Below, one piece after another: positions 21,950 through 33,600 of a stretch of 64,000 nucleotides of DNA. How positions within the stretch are numbered: the first letter of the stretch is position 1; the number at the start of each line of letters is the position of its first letter. The stretch lies in NCBI RefSeq assembly GCF_029873635.1, contig NC_080419.1, positions 65,576,323 through 65,640,322 of the forward strand, in the 5' to 3' direction. The notes under the pieces were generated by a model. The model searched no databases, was not told the origin of the DNA, and saw only the letters and a program-made list of their open reading frames with translations. A program made the position numbers and the translations under genes. This stretch comes from Malania oleifera (Eukaryota > Streptophyta > Magnoliopsida > Santalales > Ximeniaceae).

Positions 21950-22961
21950 ATTCCTCTACTGGCCCCCACGTGGTGCTTGATAACCTCCCTGGTATGGTCT
22001 GGGAGCTGGAATTACATCTGGTGGGGTAGGACAGTCTTGCACCATGTGCCTTGGTCTATCGTAATGGTAGCATACAACTCCACCTACTCGACGCTCTCCC
22101 CAGTGTCTCCTACCTTAAGTCTGACAAACTGGAGGACCCTGTACTGTCTGAAACTCGCGTCCTCCAGTCTCCTATCTCTGCCCTCTGCCATGGTTTCCTC
22201 TCCTCCACTGACCCGGTTTATGACCCTACTGATAACCTGTAGATGTAGATCTCATCCTCTATCCCTGCTCCTCTACATCAAGATGCTCACCAATCTTTGT
22301 CGACTAACTCAGCAAAGTCTTGGATCCGTAACACCATCACCTGCTTGACTATACTCCGCCTCAAGCCTCTCTCAAACTGCCTCTCTTTCTTCACCTCATC
22401 AGGGACAATGTACGGGGCGAAACGAGAGAGCTCGATGAAATGTGCCGCATATTGCTGGACAAATAACTATCCTTGCTTCAGAATCAGCAACTCTTCCACT
22501 TTAGCCTCCTTGACAGTAGCTAGAAAATATCTATCGAAGAACAACTCTTTAAATCGGTCCCATGTCATGGCTATCAGAGTCGTCCTCTGCTGCTCTAGCA
22601 GTCTCACCGCAGTCCACCATCTCTCAGCCTCTCCCGTCAGTCTATAGGTGGCAAAGAGGACCCTCTATTCCTCGGTAGACTACAACGCAACCAAAACTTT
22701 CTCGGTCTCTTGCATCAAGTTCTCAGCGTCTACAGGATCAACTCCACCTAAGAACGTTGGAGGATTCATCTTTGTAAACTTCTCGATAGTGCACCAATGG
22801 CCAACCAATGGACCACCCTGCTCCCTCGAGTTCCTAGCGATCTTAGCCATAACCTACTGAGCCATGCTACGTAATACCGTGTTAGAGTCAGTCCCAGCTG
22901 CACTTGATGGCCCTGCTCTGTCACTGCCACTCGCATGGGCACTACTTCCTCCTAGATCCAT
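21950..22961 (-). pseudogene. gag (minus-strand element)
   Basis: Starts at ATG 22961 ('MDLGGSSAHASGSDRAGPSS'). The frame reads through the retrotransposon gag core ('FLGGVDPVDAENLMQETEKV', later 'LTGEAERWW' and 'WDRFKELFFDRYF') with scattered stops, for example near 22858. The zinc knuckle at about 22028-22069 reads C-Y-H-Y-...-H-...-C, so its second Cys is Tyr. gag forms the particle shell. The frame drifts after about 22270. The start position, shortly after the leader and primer site, fits the family. Confidence 0.82.
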
Positions 22962-23250
22962 CCTAAAAAATAACAATTGCAACTCAATAATCCTATCCTT
23001 ATAAATTACCCGCTTAACCTATCCTCTTATCTCAACACTCTCAACTTATTTCTAATCCCCAGTCCAACATTCTAGGAACACAACCCGACAATAGCTTACT
23101 ATGGTTTTCCTAAAATCGTCACCCTAGGAAAAACACAGAAACCACCACGGAAGTCCTGTCTCCAGACTGTAGAAAAAAACCTTAAATCATTTTCTATACT
23201 CTGTTATTGTTTCTGTTGCATTCTAAAGTCTACAGAACCTAGCAACCTAG
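22962..23250 (-). other. Leader between primer site and gag
   Basis: Untranslated leader of the minus-strand element; I see no gene or repeat in it. Confidence 0.6.
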
Positions 23251-23262
23251 GCTCTGATACCA
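23251..23262 (-). other. Primer-binding site, initiator tRNA-Met type
   Basis: The minus strand reads TGGTATCAGAGC three bases after the 5' LTR end. This is the complement of the initiator tRNA-Met 3' end and the standard primer of Tekay-type elements. Confidence 0.92.
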
Positions 23263-24292
23263 AACTGTGATGACCTGCTTAATTTCCATAATATTTTTTT
23301 TCCATAATATAATATAACCAATATGAAAAATCTCAGCAGAGCATAATCCGCCTGCACCCGTGGGTACTAGGGATACACCAGAACACATAACGGAAGCCTA
23401 AACACCAGGAAACATACAATTATCATGTCATAAATACAAAACCATCCATCATAAATACAAAACCATCCATCATAATACCAGAATTACTATATCCACTGTA
23501 TTTAAGTTTATAGATCCCAAAAAGAAAGACCTAGGGACATTTTCATAAAAATCCAACCATCCCTGCCAAAACTTACCCTTCAGAGAGGGCAGATTAATAG
23601 AACTATATCAGTGGAGCTTTACCCGCTCTCTTATCAGGGGCTCTTGAAATGTTTATGAAATTCTGGGTGAGACACCTCTCAGTAAGGGAAATAAACTAAC
23701 ACTATTTTGTGGCAACATGAGCATTTATATGGTATACATATAGTCAAAAACATAACCAATAAAACTATATATATATATATATATCATTTCTGGGAAAGCA
23801 TGTATAATCAAAACATGACAGAACATACTGTATTTTCATAGCATAACTCATCTCATATAATAATAATACAAAAACATTCTTAGTATGTTAGCCGGCTATT
23901 GTCATGTATTACCCCCCACATGACTGGGTTGTGTGGCTCGAAAGCGGGACCTGATAATGGTTGGCCAACCACTGTCAAGTCAAAACTAAAGTCTATAAGT
24001 TCGATGGGTCTGCCAGACCTGGTCCATACACCAGGGGCACTCACACTTCTTAAAACCACATCGACCATACAATCTCACACCACTTCGTACAGCGGCGTTA
24101 ACACAAATATCATGATAAATCATGAACACATGGCATCGGTACCATATAAGTGCTAACTTAAACCAAGCCAACCAGGTTCTGATAGCATATAACATATAAC
24201 GAAACTGTGATACATGGATATTTTATACTATTGATTGCCAAATCAATATCATCATGTCATTTTGCATATATACGTATATAATGAAAATCATC

Positions 24293-24510
24293 AGCCCGTA
24301 CGCCGGTATTTCATATTTTACTATAACTTAGCCCGTACACCGGCATATCATATCCATAACTCGGCCTGTACACCGAAAAATGTATCCATAGCTCAGCCCG
24401 TATGCTGGCAAATCATATACATAGCTCAGCCCGTACACCGACAAATCATATACATAACTCGGCCCGTACGCTGGCAAACATATAAAAATCTCGGCCCGTA
24501 AGCTGATTTT
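24293..24510 (-). repeat. ~32-bp tandem repeats in 5' LTR
   Basis: About seven units with A-G-C-C-C-G-T-A-C-G/A-C-C-G-G-C-A, homologous to 15468-15690 but differing in individual unit sequence. Confidence 0.8.
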
Positions 24511-25109
24511 TCATTATAAAAATCCATATCTTTATCATATTTTCAGAAAACAGTATTTCATAATAATTTCCACTCATGTCACACGAAACAGGTTTTTCGT
24601 ATATTTAACATACCATCATATTCAGCAGTATTTCCCAAATATAAAACATATATAAATATATTTATTTTCCTGAAATCAATTGCTGTAATAATATACATAT
24701 TTTTCATAAAATACTGGCTTAATTTATCCCCTTACCTGAGTCCTAAAAAGCCCCTAAAACAAACAGCCCCGCAACCACATGGTTCTCCATCAAACACCCT
24801 GAAAACGACATTTCTCATAACTAAAGTTCAGTATTTCTACGCATACTACGCTTTCTACAACTGTCAAAAAGCCAAATACTGAGTAGAAAGCCTTACCCTA
24901 GATTTGGGATGGTTTCCAACTCAGCCCCAGTGACGATTCACTCCAGCAGATATGCAGAGAACTCTCCCAGAAGTGTCATGGTGGCTTCATATCATCAAAT
25001 CAGCGGAAATCCGACCCAAAAATTGAGAGAGAAGAGAGGGAAACCGAAGAGGAGAGAGAAGGAGGGTTCTGCGCAGAAGAATTCGGCTAAAAATGAATTT
25101 CAACCCTTC

Positions 25110-25320
25110 TTATACACTGGCCTTCGTCGACGAGCCACGTCACCTCGTCGATGAGGTCATGAAGACAACTCATCGATGAACCCCCTCCTCATCGATAAAA
25201 TTCAGAATCTCTTAAAACCCCCTCTCGGTAATTTCTCGTCAATGAGACACGTCACCTCATCGACGAGCCCCATTGTAACTTTGTCGACGAAAGCTTCGCG
25301 CTCGTCGACAAGGCCTACGT
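25110..25320 (-). promoter_or_regulatory. LTR palindrome cluster and TATA box (5' LTR)
   Basis: Copies at 25124 (exact TCGTCGACGA), 25146, 25170, 25190, 25238, 25258, 25283 and 25302 lie upstream, on the minus strand, of a TATA-like GTATAAG at 25110-25117. This element transcribes leftwards, so this LTR would drive the genomic RNA. Confidence 0.6.
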
Positions 25321-25401
25321 CCCCTTTCTTTTCTTTTCCAATTCTTATTTCCTCCCTATCTATTATTATTTAAAATATCATAATTCCTCCGGGTCATTAC
25401 A

Positions 25402-25640
25402 ATAGTACTTACCTAAATTCTAATATTTGCTTCTAATTAATAATTAATAGTCAATTTTTATCAAACTCCCTAAGTAATCACAATCATAAATTAATTAGTT
25501 ATGAAGGGGGCATTAAAATTTAAAACACTATCCATCCATCAAATTTCTATCCAAAACTTATACTCTCAAATTTGGCTTTTTGATGTTTTATGTCATGTCA
25601 TTCATAAGGTCATTTTTCAAACTCTTGACAACTTTTTCTT
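25402..25640 (+). other. XTH pseudogene 1 3' flank, distal part
   Basis: Continues the XTH 3' flank interrupted at 14473. It matches 47355-47600, including TTACCTAAATTCTAATATTTGC, the TATGAAGGGGGC block and ACTTATACTC. No gene. Confidence 0.9.
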
Positions 25641-25645
25641 GCCCT

Positions 25646-25825
25646 TTTAATATTTAGGTAAAATCTGACAATATCCTCTCAGTTTTTCAAACATGACACT
25701 CCACCTTTGTCTTTTTTAACTTGTTCTTTTAATATTTAGGTTAAATCCAACAATATCTTTTGAGTTTTTCAAATACGACACTCCCCCTCTTGAGTTTTTC
25801 AAATACAACACTCCACCTTTTGTCT
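25646..25825 (+). repeat. Tandem duplication, ~90 bp, 2 to 2.5 copies
   Basis: CTTTTAATATTTAGGT... through ...CACTCCACC is repeated with changes, then the GAGTTTTTCAAATAC part occurs once more. It lies between two XTH-derived pieces; the origin is unknown. Confidence 0.75.
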
Positions 25826-25888
25826 TCTTGAAAACTACCATAAAATACCCATAAGTTTAAGTCTATTAACAACATGAAGTTTTAAAAT

Positions 25889-26050
25889 TATTGCATGGAC
25901 ACGTAACGCTTCCCACAGGGTCTCCCTCTAGAATGCTCCTCCATCATGCCTTAATTGAAGAGAATCCAATCGTTTTTTTTTTTTTTTTTTTCTGCGTTCA
26001 ATCCTATTTGATTAATTTATTCATTCATTATTTAGTAACACGGTATATAT
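25889..26050 (+). pseudogene. XTH pseudogene 2 (last codons and 3' UTR only)
   Basis: ATTGCATGGACACG through ATTTAGTAACACGG matches 47045-47205, the last ~20 codons and the 3' UTR of the intact XTH. AAG has become the stop TAA at about 25903. Only this tail remains, so it is a second truncated XTH copy lying about 260 bp beyond the end of the first copy's flank. Sequence after it (26050-26367) is AT-rich with a TA microsatellite and no gene. Confidence 0.85.
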
Positions 26051-26172
26051 ACTTCTATAATTTTGAATAATATCAATTAAAATTAATTCTACCATTTTAA
26101 TGGAGCAAAAATGTATTGTATTGTGCATATTATATTAAATTTTAAAAAAAATTCAATCATCTATGCTAATAT

Positions 26173-26173
26173 A

Positions 26174-26218
<45 letters not shown>
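26173..26218. repeat. (TA)n microsatellite
   Basis: About 22 TA units. Confidence 0.95.
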
Positions 26219-26219
<1 letters not shown>

Positions 26220-26367
26220 CTATACTTTTGAATAATATAAATTGAAATTAATTCTTCACTTTGAGTAGATATAAATATAAAATAATGAGAAATAAAGTAG
26301 GAACTAATAATTTAAATTAATTTTATAACGTAAAAGTATTGAAAAAGAAAGTGATGCAAAGCTTTTG

Positions 26368-26502
26368 TGTTACGCCCCAAAATTAATTATTAGGGGAGAA
26401 TGTAGTGATTTAAAAAAATTTATTAATTAATTAATAATTATTATTAATTAAATACTATAATATAATATAATATAATATAATAATATATTAATAAAATATA
26501 AA

Positions 26503-26533
<31 letters not shown>

Positions 26534-27205
26534 GCTTCAGGAAGGAAATTTTATTTCCTTAAGCGCCCCCCTTCTCTCTCTCGCCAACTTTCTCTCTCCT
26601 CCGCCCACCTCCCTCTCTTTTCAATTTTTTCTCTGATAGTCGACCGATCGAAAAATAGAAAATACCACTGGGTTCCTATCTCGACCACCAACATTTTAAC
26701 CAGAGTGGATTTGTGATTAGGGCGTCGTAGGCACCACTCCTGGGATAAGGTAATCTCTCTCTCTCTCTCCTCAATTTTTCTCAAATCTTTAGCCAAATCG
26801 ACGATTAGATACCACCATGGGGTCCTAGCATTGATCCTCGTCATTTTAATTAGAGCAAATTTTTAATTTGGGTTTCTTAGGCACCACTCCAAGGCTAAGG
26901 TAAGGATAGTGGAATAATATCCATTGATTATTTTTAAAGTTTAATTAGTATTAGGAGTGGGGGCCTAGGAAATGTTAAAATAATTGTAATTATGTGATTG
27001 AGTTAATTGAACTGGGGAAAATGTGATTTCAAGATTTTGAGTTCCGAACGCCACGGGGATGGATCTAAGGTTTTTAGCAGGCCTCTCAATAAGTCAGGTA
27101 AGGGGAATAAATTATAACTGTCATTTTTTAAAATTACTAGTTGGGTAAATAAGTGAAAATGAGAATATGATATTTTGCGTGAGATTATTATGATACGAAT
27201 ATCAA
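26368..27205 (+). mobile_element. Plus-strand LTR fragment, truncated
   Basis: Starts TGTTACGCCCC, the end motif of this LTR group (compare TGTCACGCCC at 18225), after which come AT-rich sequence, a TA run with TATATAAACC near 26519, CT-rich tracts and two ~150-bp related blocks (about 26640-26755 and 26790-26905), each ending AAGGTAA. It stops where Ty1/copia sequence begins near 27205, so its 3' part is missing. The palindrome cluster is not obvious here, so subgroup membership is uncertain. Confidence 0.5.
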
Positions 27206-29731
27206 CTCCCATATAACCAATCCTCCAATCGCTCTCCTGTGATTCTCCATCTTATGTTTTTAGACGTCTGGGGTCCTGCTCCAGTGTATTCTTGTGGTGG
27301 TTTTAAATATTATCTTTCTTTTGTTGATGACTTTAGTAGGTTCAAAAAATGGTTCGGTTGAAAGAAAACATAGACATATTGTGGAAACAGGTCTTGCTCT
27401 CCTTGCTCCTTCTTCGTTACCCCATTCTTACTAGTCCAATGCTTTTTTCACTGCGGTTTTCTTAATCAACCGCCTTCCTACTCCCTATTTAAATCACAAA
27501 TCACCTTTTGAGGTTCTATTTAATAAAAAAACCAGATTACTTGTTTCTTAAAACTTTTGGTTGCTTATGCTGGCCTAATCTTAGGCTATTTAATAATCAT
27601 AAAATGAATTTTAAGTCTCTCTGTGTGTTTTTCTTGGCTATAGTTCTTCTCACCATGGCTATATGTGCTTTTATGTCCCTACTGCTAGAATGCATATTTC
27701 TAGGGATGTTCTTTTTTATGAAACCAAATTCCCATTCTTTGCTTCACTTTCCAGTCCATCTCGACCCAACCCGTCCCTTGTTCAACTACCCTTCTTTTAT
27801 CCATCTCAGCCTCATAGGCCTTCTCCTTCTTCTAATAAACTCTCTACTCGGCCCAGCCCATCTCCACGCCCCCAATACCCTTTCCTCTCCATCTCAAGCT
27901 TCTACTCCTGGCTTACGAACTCATATTCCCATCTTCTTACCCGAATCCCTTCCATCTTCTAGGTCATCTATTAACTCTTCTAAGGAACCCTTATCTTCAT
28001 CCTCTCCAGCATCCACTTCTCCCTCCGTAATCCCTTCCACCTCAATTCATCCCATGCAAACCAGAGCCAAAGCCAACAAAGCTTGCCCTAAAATAAGGAT
28101 TGATGACATTGTTTCTTGGCCTTGTCCTCGTGCTTATGCCACTTCCATCGCTGCTCCTGAGGGACCCTCCTCTGTTACTCAAGCCTTTAAATTTCCAGAA
28201 TGGAGGCATGCAATGCAATTGGAGTTTGATGCCCTTATGTCAACCAATACTTGGTCTCTAGTTCCTCCTGATCCTAATCAAAATATTGTTGGCTATCACT
28301 GGATTTTTAAGACCAAGCACCTGTCCAATGGTTCCATTGATCGAAGAAAGGCAAGATTGGCTGCTAATGGCTACAGTCAACTTGAAGCTTTCAACTATAA
28401 TAAAACATTTAGCCCTGTGATCAAGCCAAGTACCATCAAGTTAGTTCTCTCCATTGCAGTATCTTCTGGTTGGCCAATTCACCAGTTGGATGTTTAGAAT
28501 GCCTTTTTTGCATGGGACTCTTGATGAACATGTTTCTATGACTCAACCACCTGGGTTTATACACCCTCAATTTCCAAACTATGTCTACAAACTCAACAGA
28601 TCTTTATATGGCTTTAAACAAGCTCCACGGGCCTGGTATGCACGTCTCAGCACTTGGCTATAGGAGTTGGGTTTTATTATTTCAAAATCCGACACCTCAC
28701 TATTCATTTATCAACATCAATTTGATGTAATCTATTTCCTAGTCTATGTGGATGATATATTGCTTATTAGTTCTAGTCCAAGTGTTTTAGCTAATCTTAT
28801 CTCTGTTTTACAGGCTGATTTTCCCCTTAAGGATATGGGGGATTTACATTATTTTTTGGGTCTTGAAAGTCGCCATGGTTCTACTGGCCTCATGATTTCT
28901 CAAAGGAAATATATTTTGGATTTGCTCAAGAAGATGAACATGTTGAATTGTAAGTCTGTTGGCAACCCTATGTCTCCTTCCACTAAGTTGTCTACTTTTG
29001 ACTCCACCTCTACGAAAGATCCTACCTTATATTGAAGTGTAGTGGGCAGTTTGCAGTACTTGCTTTTCATCATGCTAGACCCTGCTTTCTCTGTCAACCG
29101 TGTTTGTCAGTTCATGCATGTCCCATGCCTATCTCATTGGTAGAGTGTTAAGTGTATTTTATGCTACTTAAAGCATACACTTCATTATGGTTTATTTCTA
29201 CAATCATCTTTTACTCTTTGTATGGTTGCTTACTCCGATGTCGATTGGGCAAGATGCTCCAATGACAGAAAATCAACTGGTGGCAATTGTATATTTTTTG
29301 GGAAAAACATGGACTCATGGAGCTCCAAGAAACAATCTACTATAGTCAGATCAAGCACAGAGGCAGAATATAAGGCCCTTGCTCATGCCACGTGAGACTT
29401 GTTGTGGCTTCATTCTCTCATATCAAAGTTGGAAATCTACTTATCAAAACCTTTTATTCTTTACTATGATAATATGGGAGCAACTTACCTATCCATGAAT
29501 CATGTGCTATATCCTCATACCAAACATGTGGATATTAACTATCATTTTGTATGGGATTGAATTCAGGAAAAACCTCTGCAAGTTTCTTTTCTCTCAAGCA
29601 AGGATCATCTTGTTGATATATTTATCAAGCCCTTGTCTATATCCAGGTTTTCAACCCTTCGATTGAGCCTCACTATTCTTCCAGACATGTCTAGCTCGCA
29701 TGGGCGTATTAGCGCTACCTCTACCATATAG
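27206..29731 (+). pseudogene. Ty1/copia integrase-RT-RNase H remnant
   Basis: Begins inside the integrase core ('FLDVWGPAP', 'YYLSFVDDFSR', 27260-27345). A gap follows, then 'RHIVETGL' and 'KTFGCLCWP', a Pro/Ser-rich linker, and RT from about 28190: W-x-x-A-M-x-x-E-F, 'LVPP', 'RKARLAANGYSQ', Q-L-D-V, '[14 protein letters not shown]', and the catalytic Y-V-D-D at 28745-28756. RNase H follows with 'YSDVDWARC', 'STEAEYKALA' and 'DHLVDIFIKPL' to about 29731. The order IN-RT-RH marks Ty1/copia. Stops fall at 28495, 28661, 29032 and 29394, with a frameshift near 28490. gag, protease and a 5' LTR are absent. Dead and 5'-truncated. Confidence 0.9.
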
Positions 29732-30416
29732 GAACAACTCTCAATGGACACCTTATCTGGCCATGTGCCAATTCAGAATGATAAGAGAATAATTTTAGTT
29801 ATACACGTGGAAAGATTTCATTTGTTGTGGTTGAAATTTGTTACAACAATTATTCTGTGTTTTCTTATATATACCAGGTTGCTGTATTATAGCACTGTGG
29901 AAGAGAATTCAATAATATTTTCTTCATTTCCATTTTTTTTTTCTGTTTTCTACTTTATTTGCGGTTTCATCAAAGGTCATCGTCGTTCTCTTCATCACAG
30001 CTGTTTTGATATTAACCGTTGTAGCATCGATGCAGGACATCAATGCTTTGGCTTCGGCCCCAATGCCATCGATAGACTAGATCTGCATACTCCACAACGA
30101 TCCTTGAAGCTGCCATCAGTGCTTCAAACTTGTTCTCCTTGATGGCTCTGTTGAAGCCGTAGAACTCTCATCTATGATTTCGATTCGTTTTGTTTAGATG
30201 TAGGATTGTAGGTAAACTCGAGTTGTGGTCTCATTGATACTGTTGCTTGATTTGTACTGGCTTTGTTGAGTGTTGAAGTAGCAGTTGTTGAGTGTTGAAG
30301 TAATAGATCTTGCTACTTGATTTGTTGATGGCTCTGTTGATTTGATTTAATGTGTCTTCATATGGGGGGTTTTTTTTTTTAATGAAAATGTTTAAAATTT
30401 TTTAAAATAAATAATT
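29732..30416 (+). other. No gene seen; possible decayed copia 3' end
   Basis: The stretch after copia RNase H contains TTATATATACC near 29868 and the rest of what may be a 3' LTR, but no TG...CA boundaries or second copy could be identified. Short reading frames such as 29744-30142 have no recognisable domain. Confidence 0.35.
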
Positions 30417-30597
30417 ATATTTTTTAAACGAGTAACCCATGACCTGCCTATTTATTAAACGGGCGGGTTAGGGTTTACTAAGTTCTGACCCGATTAATCT
30501 CGACCTATTTACGACCCGACCCAGTTATGACCCGACCTGTTTACAATCCGCCCAAACCCGGCTCGTGAACCCATTTTTTCACCTCTACTAGTAAGAG
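30417..30597. mobile_element. hAT-like MITE fragment
   Basis: Contains the alternating GACCCGACC / GGGCGGGTTAGGG-type sequence often seen in plant hAT-derived MITEs. Its right end, read in reverse, is TAGAGGTGAAAAAATGGG, resembling a hAT terminal repeat. No matching left terminus or 8-bp duplication was found, so it is probably a one-ended remnant. Confidence 0.4.
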
Positions 30598-30682
30598 CCC
30601 GTAACTCCGCTCAAGCTCAAATTTTTCAAAGAAAACAACCTTAATATTACCTGATGAGTCACAGATGATATCACCACCACCA

Positions 30683-30687
30683 CAAGT
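30683..30687. other. Target-site duplication, left (CAAGT)
   Basis: CAAGT here and at 45321-45325 flanks the Ogre/Tat-like element exactly at its TG and CA ends. Confidence 0.93.
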
Positions 30688-33600
30688 TGTAGACACCCTA
30701 ATTTTTACCAAGCTTTCCTAAAAAGACCTAGTGTAGTAGAGTTGACTTTAAGTCTAATTGAAACCCCGTGTCAAATTCGAGCCTTTCTCAAAAAAATTAG
30801 AACCCCATTGTCATTTCGAGTCAAGTCCTAGTATTCTAGGAAAAGTTGTTTAAGTCCTTTTTTTCTATGCTTTTAAATTAAATTTTTTTCATAAAGATTT
30901 ATTTAGTGCTGAAAAATGTTCGCTCTTAAAATTCATTCTAAAAGTCTCATTCAAAACTGAATGACGATCCTTGAGTCAGATTTCCAAATTAAGAGATGTG
31001 TGGTTGAAAGCTGAGCTTTAAAGGTTTAATTGAATCTTTCAAAATTTTGTTGAGTTTTTTTTAATCGAATGAGTCCTTTAATTTTAGAATCGGATTTCTA
31101 TTTATATGTTAAATTCATACTTCAAATCATCATTTTCTTTTAGGACAAACTTGATCAAACATTTTGGGTCAAGATTACATGCTTTACTTGGATGGGCACC
31201 TGCCCTTTGTGAAGTCACAAGCAGAAAATACAACAAGGGAAAATTATAGATAAAAAAGTGAAAAATACAAAATTAAAATGAGGTTACAAATAATTGTTGC
31301 AGTACAGGCTACCCGACGGCACATGCAGGAAATGAAATACAAAATAAATACAATAAAACATAAAAAGAAGATGCCATGCCCTCCACTCGTGGGCCACCAC
31401 CTAGAGCCTCCAAGTTACCTGCGCAGAAAAGCAATAGCAATGCAAATTGTTAGCAGCTGAAATCCAAAAAAAAATAGTAAAAGAAAATGAGAAATGAAAT
31501 CACAGAGAATAAGATTATTCCCTCACAAATCCGTTAGTGGGGAAATCGGTTGGCAGAGAGAGTTTTGGTTCTAAAACGCACCCTCAAATACCCTATAAAT
31601 AGGAAGTCTCAGCACTGTAGACGACACCCCTCAGATAGAAGGGAAACCCGAGTGAACTTGAGAGAAGAAAGAAAAAAAATTCAAAGAAGAGGGGAGAAAG
31701 AAAAAAGTGTGTAAGAGTACTCTACCAAATTGAGAGAATAGTGCATTAGAGATTGGGGTTTTGTAGAATTTGGAAAAAGGATTCAGAGAGAGTTTGGGGA
31801 GAAGAGAGTTAGAAGTACCCTCTTAAATTGAGAGCTTCAGAGTTGAGAAAGCTCTTATTTACAGAGCAGCATTCATAGGTAAATGTGCAGATACAGAGAG
31901 ATACTCCTTAGTGCCTTCTTGCTCAGAACCCAAAGCAAGAGTTCAGGGACTCCCATCCAGAAACCCCCCGCTCAGACATTCAAATTCACACATATACAGA
32001 TACAAAGAGTAGAAGCAGAATTTAGAGCGCTAAACTAGAACACAAACACACACGCAGCAAGGAGAAGAAGGCCGAAGGAGTACAGGACCCCAGGTAAATT
32101 TCTCTTCATTATCCTAATTCTCAGACTGTGTACTGTGCGTGTGTGAATGTAGGTGTTCTCCAATTCTTAGGTCCAAGCATGAACCCAAGATCGATCCGAA
32201 CCAAAGCAGACCTTTACTTAGCCTGAACCCGAATCTGAATCCGGGTTCTCCTTCTTCGACACCCCTTGGATCCGATCCTCGACCCCTGAACCCAAGCTTG
32301 AGTTCAGATGCTCACCATTGACTAAGCCAAATCTGTTTTAAAATTCCTTTGGGTTGGCCCATTTTAAAAACTCGCGTGGGACCTATTTTTTTTTTTAAAT
32401 AAAAATAAAAAATCCACCCAAGATTCTATTTTGAAAGATCCCAAGCCTTGTTTAAAAATGGAAGTGGGCTGGCCTTGTCTTTTTAACAACCCGAAGCCCA
32501 TTTCAAACCTAATCAGCCTCAGGACCTGGTTTGTGAATAAGCCCATTAACCTAGCTTTTGAAACGAGCCCATTACCCATTTTTGATGTCACTCTACCCAG
32601 CTCATTTTAAATTGTCAAAATACCAAGCCCACTATCATGAAGCTAACCAAAGCCCACACGAGCTTACTCCCCCCACGTGACTAGGCCACGTGCCCCACTT
32701 GGGTATACCCAAGTCCACAACACACCTTGGGTTGACTCAGGTGAGTCAACCCCCCACTCACTCACCATGTGAGGACGAGTCGACTAGTCCCCGCCTTCAA
32801 AACTGCAACCCTATCCTGCAATTCCCGAAACCAAATCATCAATTGAGCACCAATACCCATAATCACAGTTTGAAAATCATATATACCCACCTCAGATTTC
32901 AAAACAAAGAAAACACAAAACAAAAAAAAAAAAAACAAAAACTTCACCACAAAATAAATAGAGGTAAGGAAGGACACTTATCTAAGGATTGGCTTTGCTT
33001 TCGAACAGTCAAACGAATCTCCACTTTGAAGATTTTAGATCCCCCAGAATTGTCGAGAGTTTGGGTTTTTGGGTCTGTCCCATTTTGAACACATATAATA
33101 CTTGGACTTAAGGATCCATGAGGAAAAATTCCTTTGAGAGGTCAGAGAGCAGTTTAGATTTAGAAACGATGAAAGGATTGAGATTTAGAGGCTTTAGTTT
33201 CAGTAAGGGAGACGAACCATGGGTTAGGGTTTTTCATTAAGATGGAGAAGAACATAGAATTTAAGAAAGTTGTAGAGAACTGAGAGTTGTGCTTTATGGC
33301 TTACAGGGAGTTTACAAAAAAGAAAAAGAAAAGAGTAGGGGTGATCTTGAAGTAAAGGGATGTGTCAAGGAAGATTTAGGGCTATTGATCATTTCAAAAT
33401 GCTGAAAAGAGGACAGTGAGCTAAGAAAGTATGGGCTAGGGTTTACAAGAAGACGATTTATGAAGAGGAAGAAATGAGAGAGTTAGGGTTTCAGTCGAGG
33501 ATGGAGAGGGTCTGCGAGGAGGTTAGAAAAATGATAGAAAGGAAATTTTTTAGTTCTTATATGTTCTGATTCCCTAGGATTATGACACATGGAATAATTC

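Larger units (their letters stand above)
14474..25401 (-). mobile_element. Full-length minus-strand Tekay-like Ty3/gypsy element
   Basis: Two LTRs (14474-16425 and 23266-25401) flank gag, protease, RT-RNase H, integrase and chromodomain in that order on the minus strand, with a tRNA-Met primer site at the 5' LTR. Flanking 5-mers are ATAAT (14469-14473) and ATAGT (25402-25406). The XTH 3' flank resumes on the far side in register with 47355 onward, which confirms both boundaries. A solo LTR (18225-20039) is nested in the pol region; without it the element is about 9.1 kb. Every domain is damaged and the two LTRs differ often (about 20 differences in the first ~160 bp), so this is an old, inactive copy. 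Confidence 0.92.
23266..25401 (-). mobile_element. 5' LTR of the minus-strand Tekay-like element
   Basis: TGTGATGACC...GGGTCATTACA, 2136 bp, partner of 14474-16425. It keeps a longer palindrome cluster (25120-25320), the reversed TATA near 25110-25118, the ~32-bp repeats at 24293-24510 and the reversed splice-donor-like CTTACCC near 24893. It also has a small tandem duplication at about 23437-23475 that the other LTR lacks. Confidence 0.9.

Noticed and set aside
23251..23262. Possible tRNA gene fragment
   Set aside because: Only the 12-base primer-site complement of tRNA-Met is present next to an LTR; no cloverleaf.
32139..32321. 60-codon open frame repeated almost unchanged at 42037-42219
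   Set aside because: Both lie at the same place in the paired 4.7-kb LTRs, so similarity reflects LTR duplication, not coding constraint. Low complexity (Pro/Ser/Asn), no domain.
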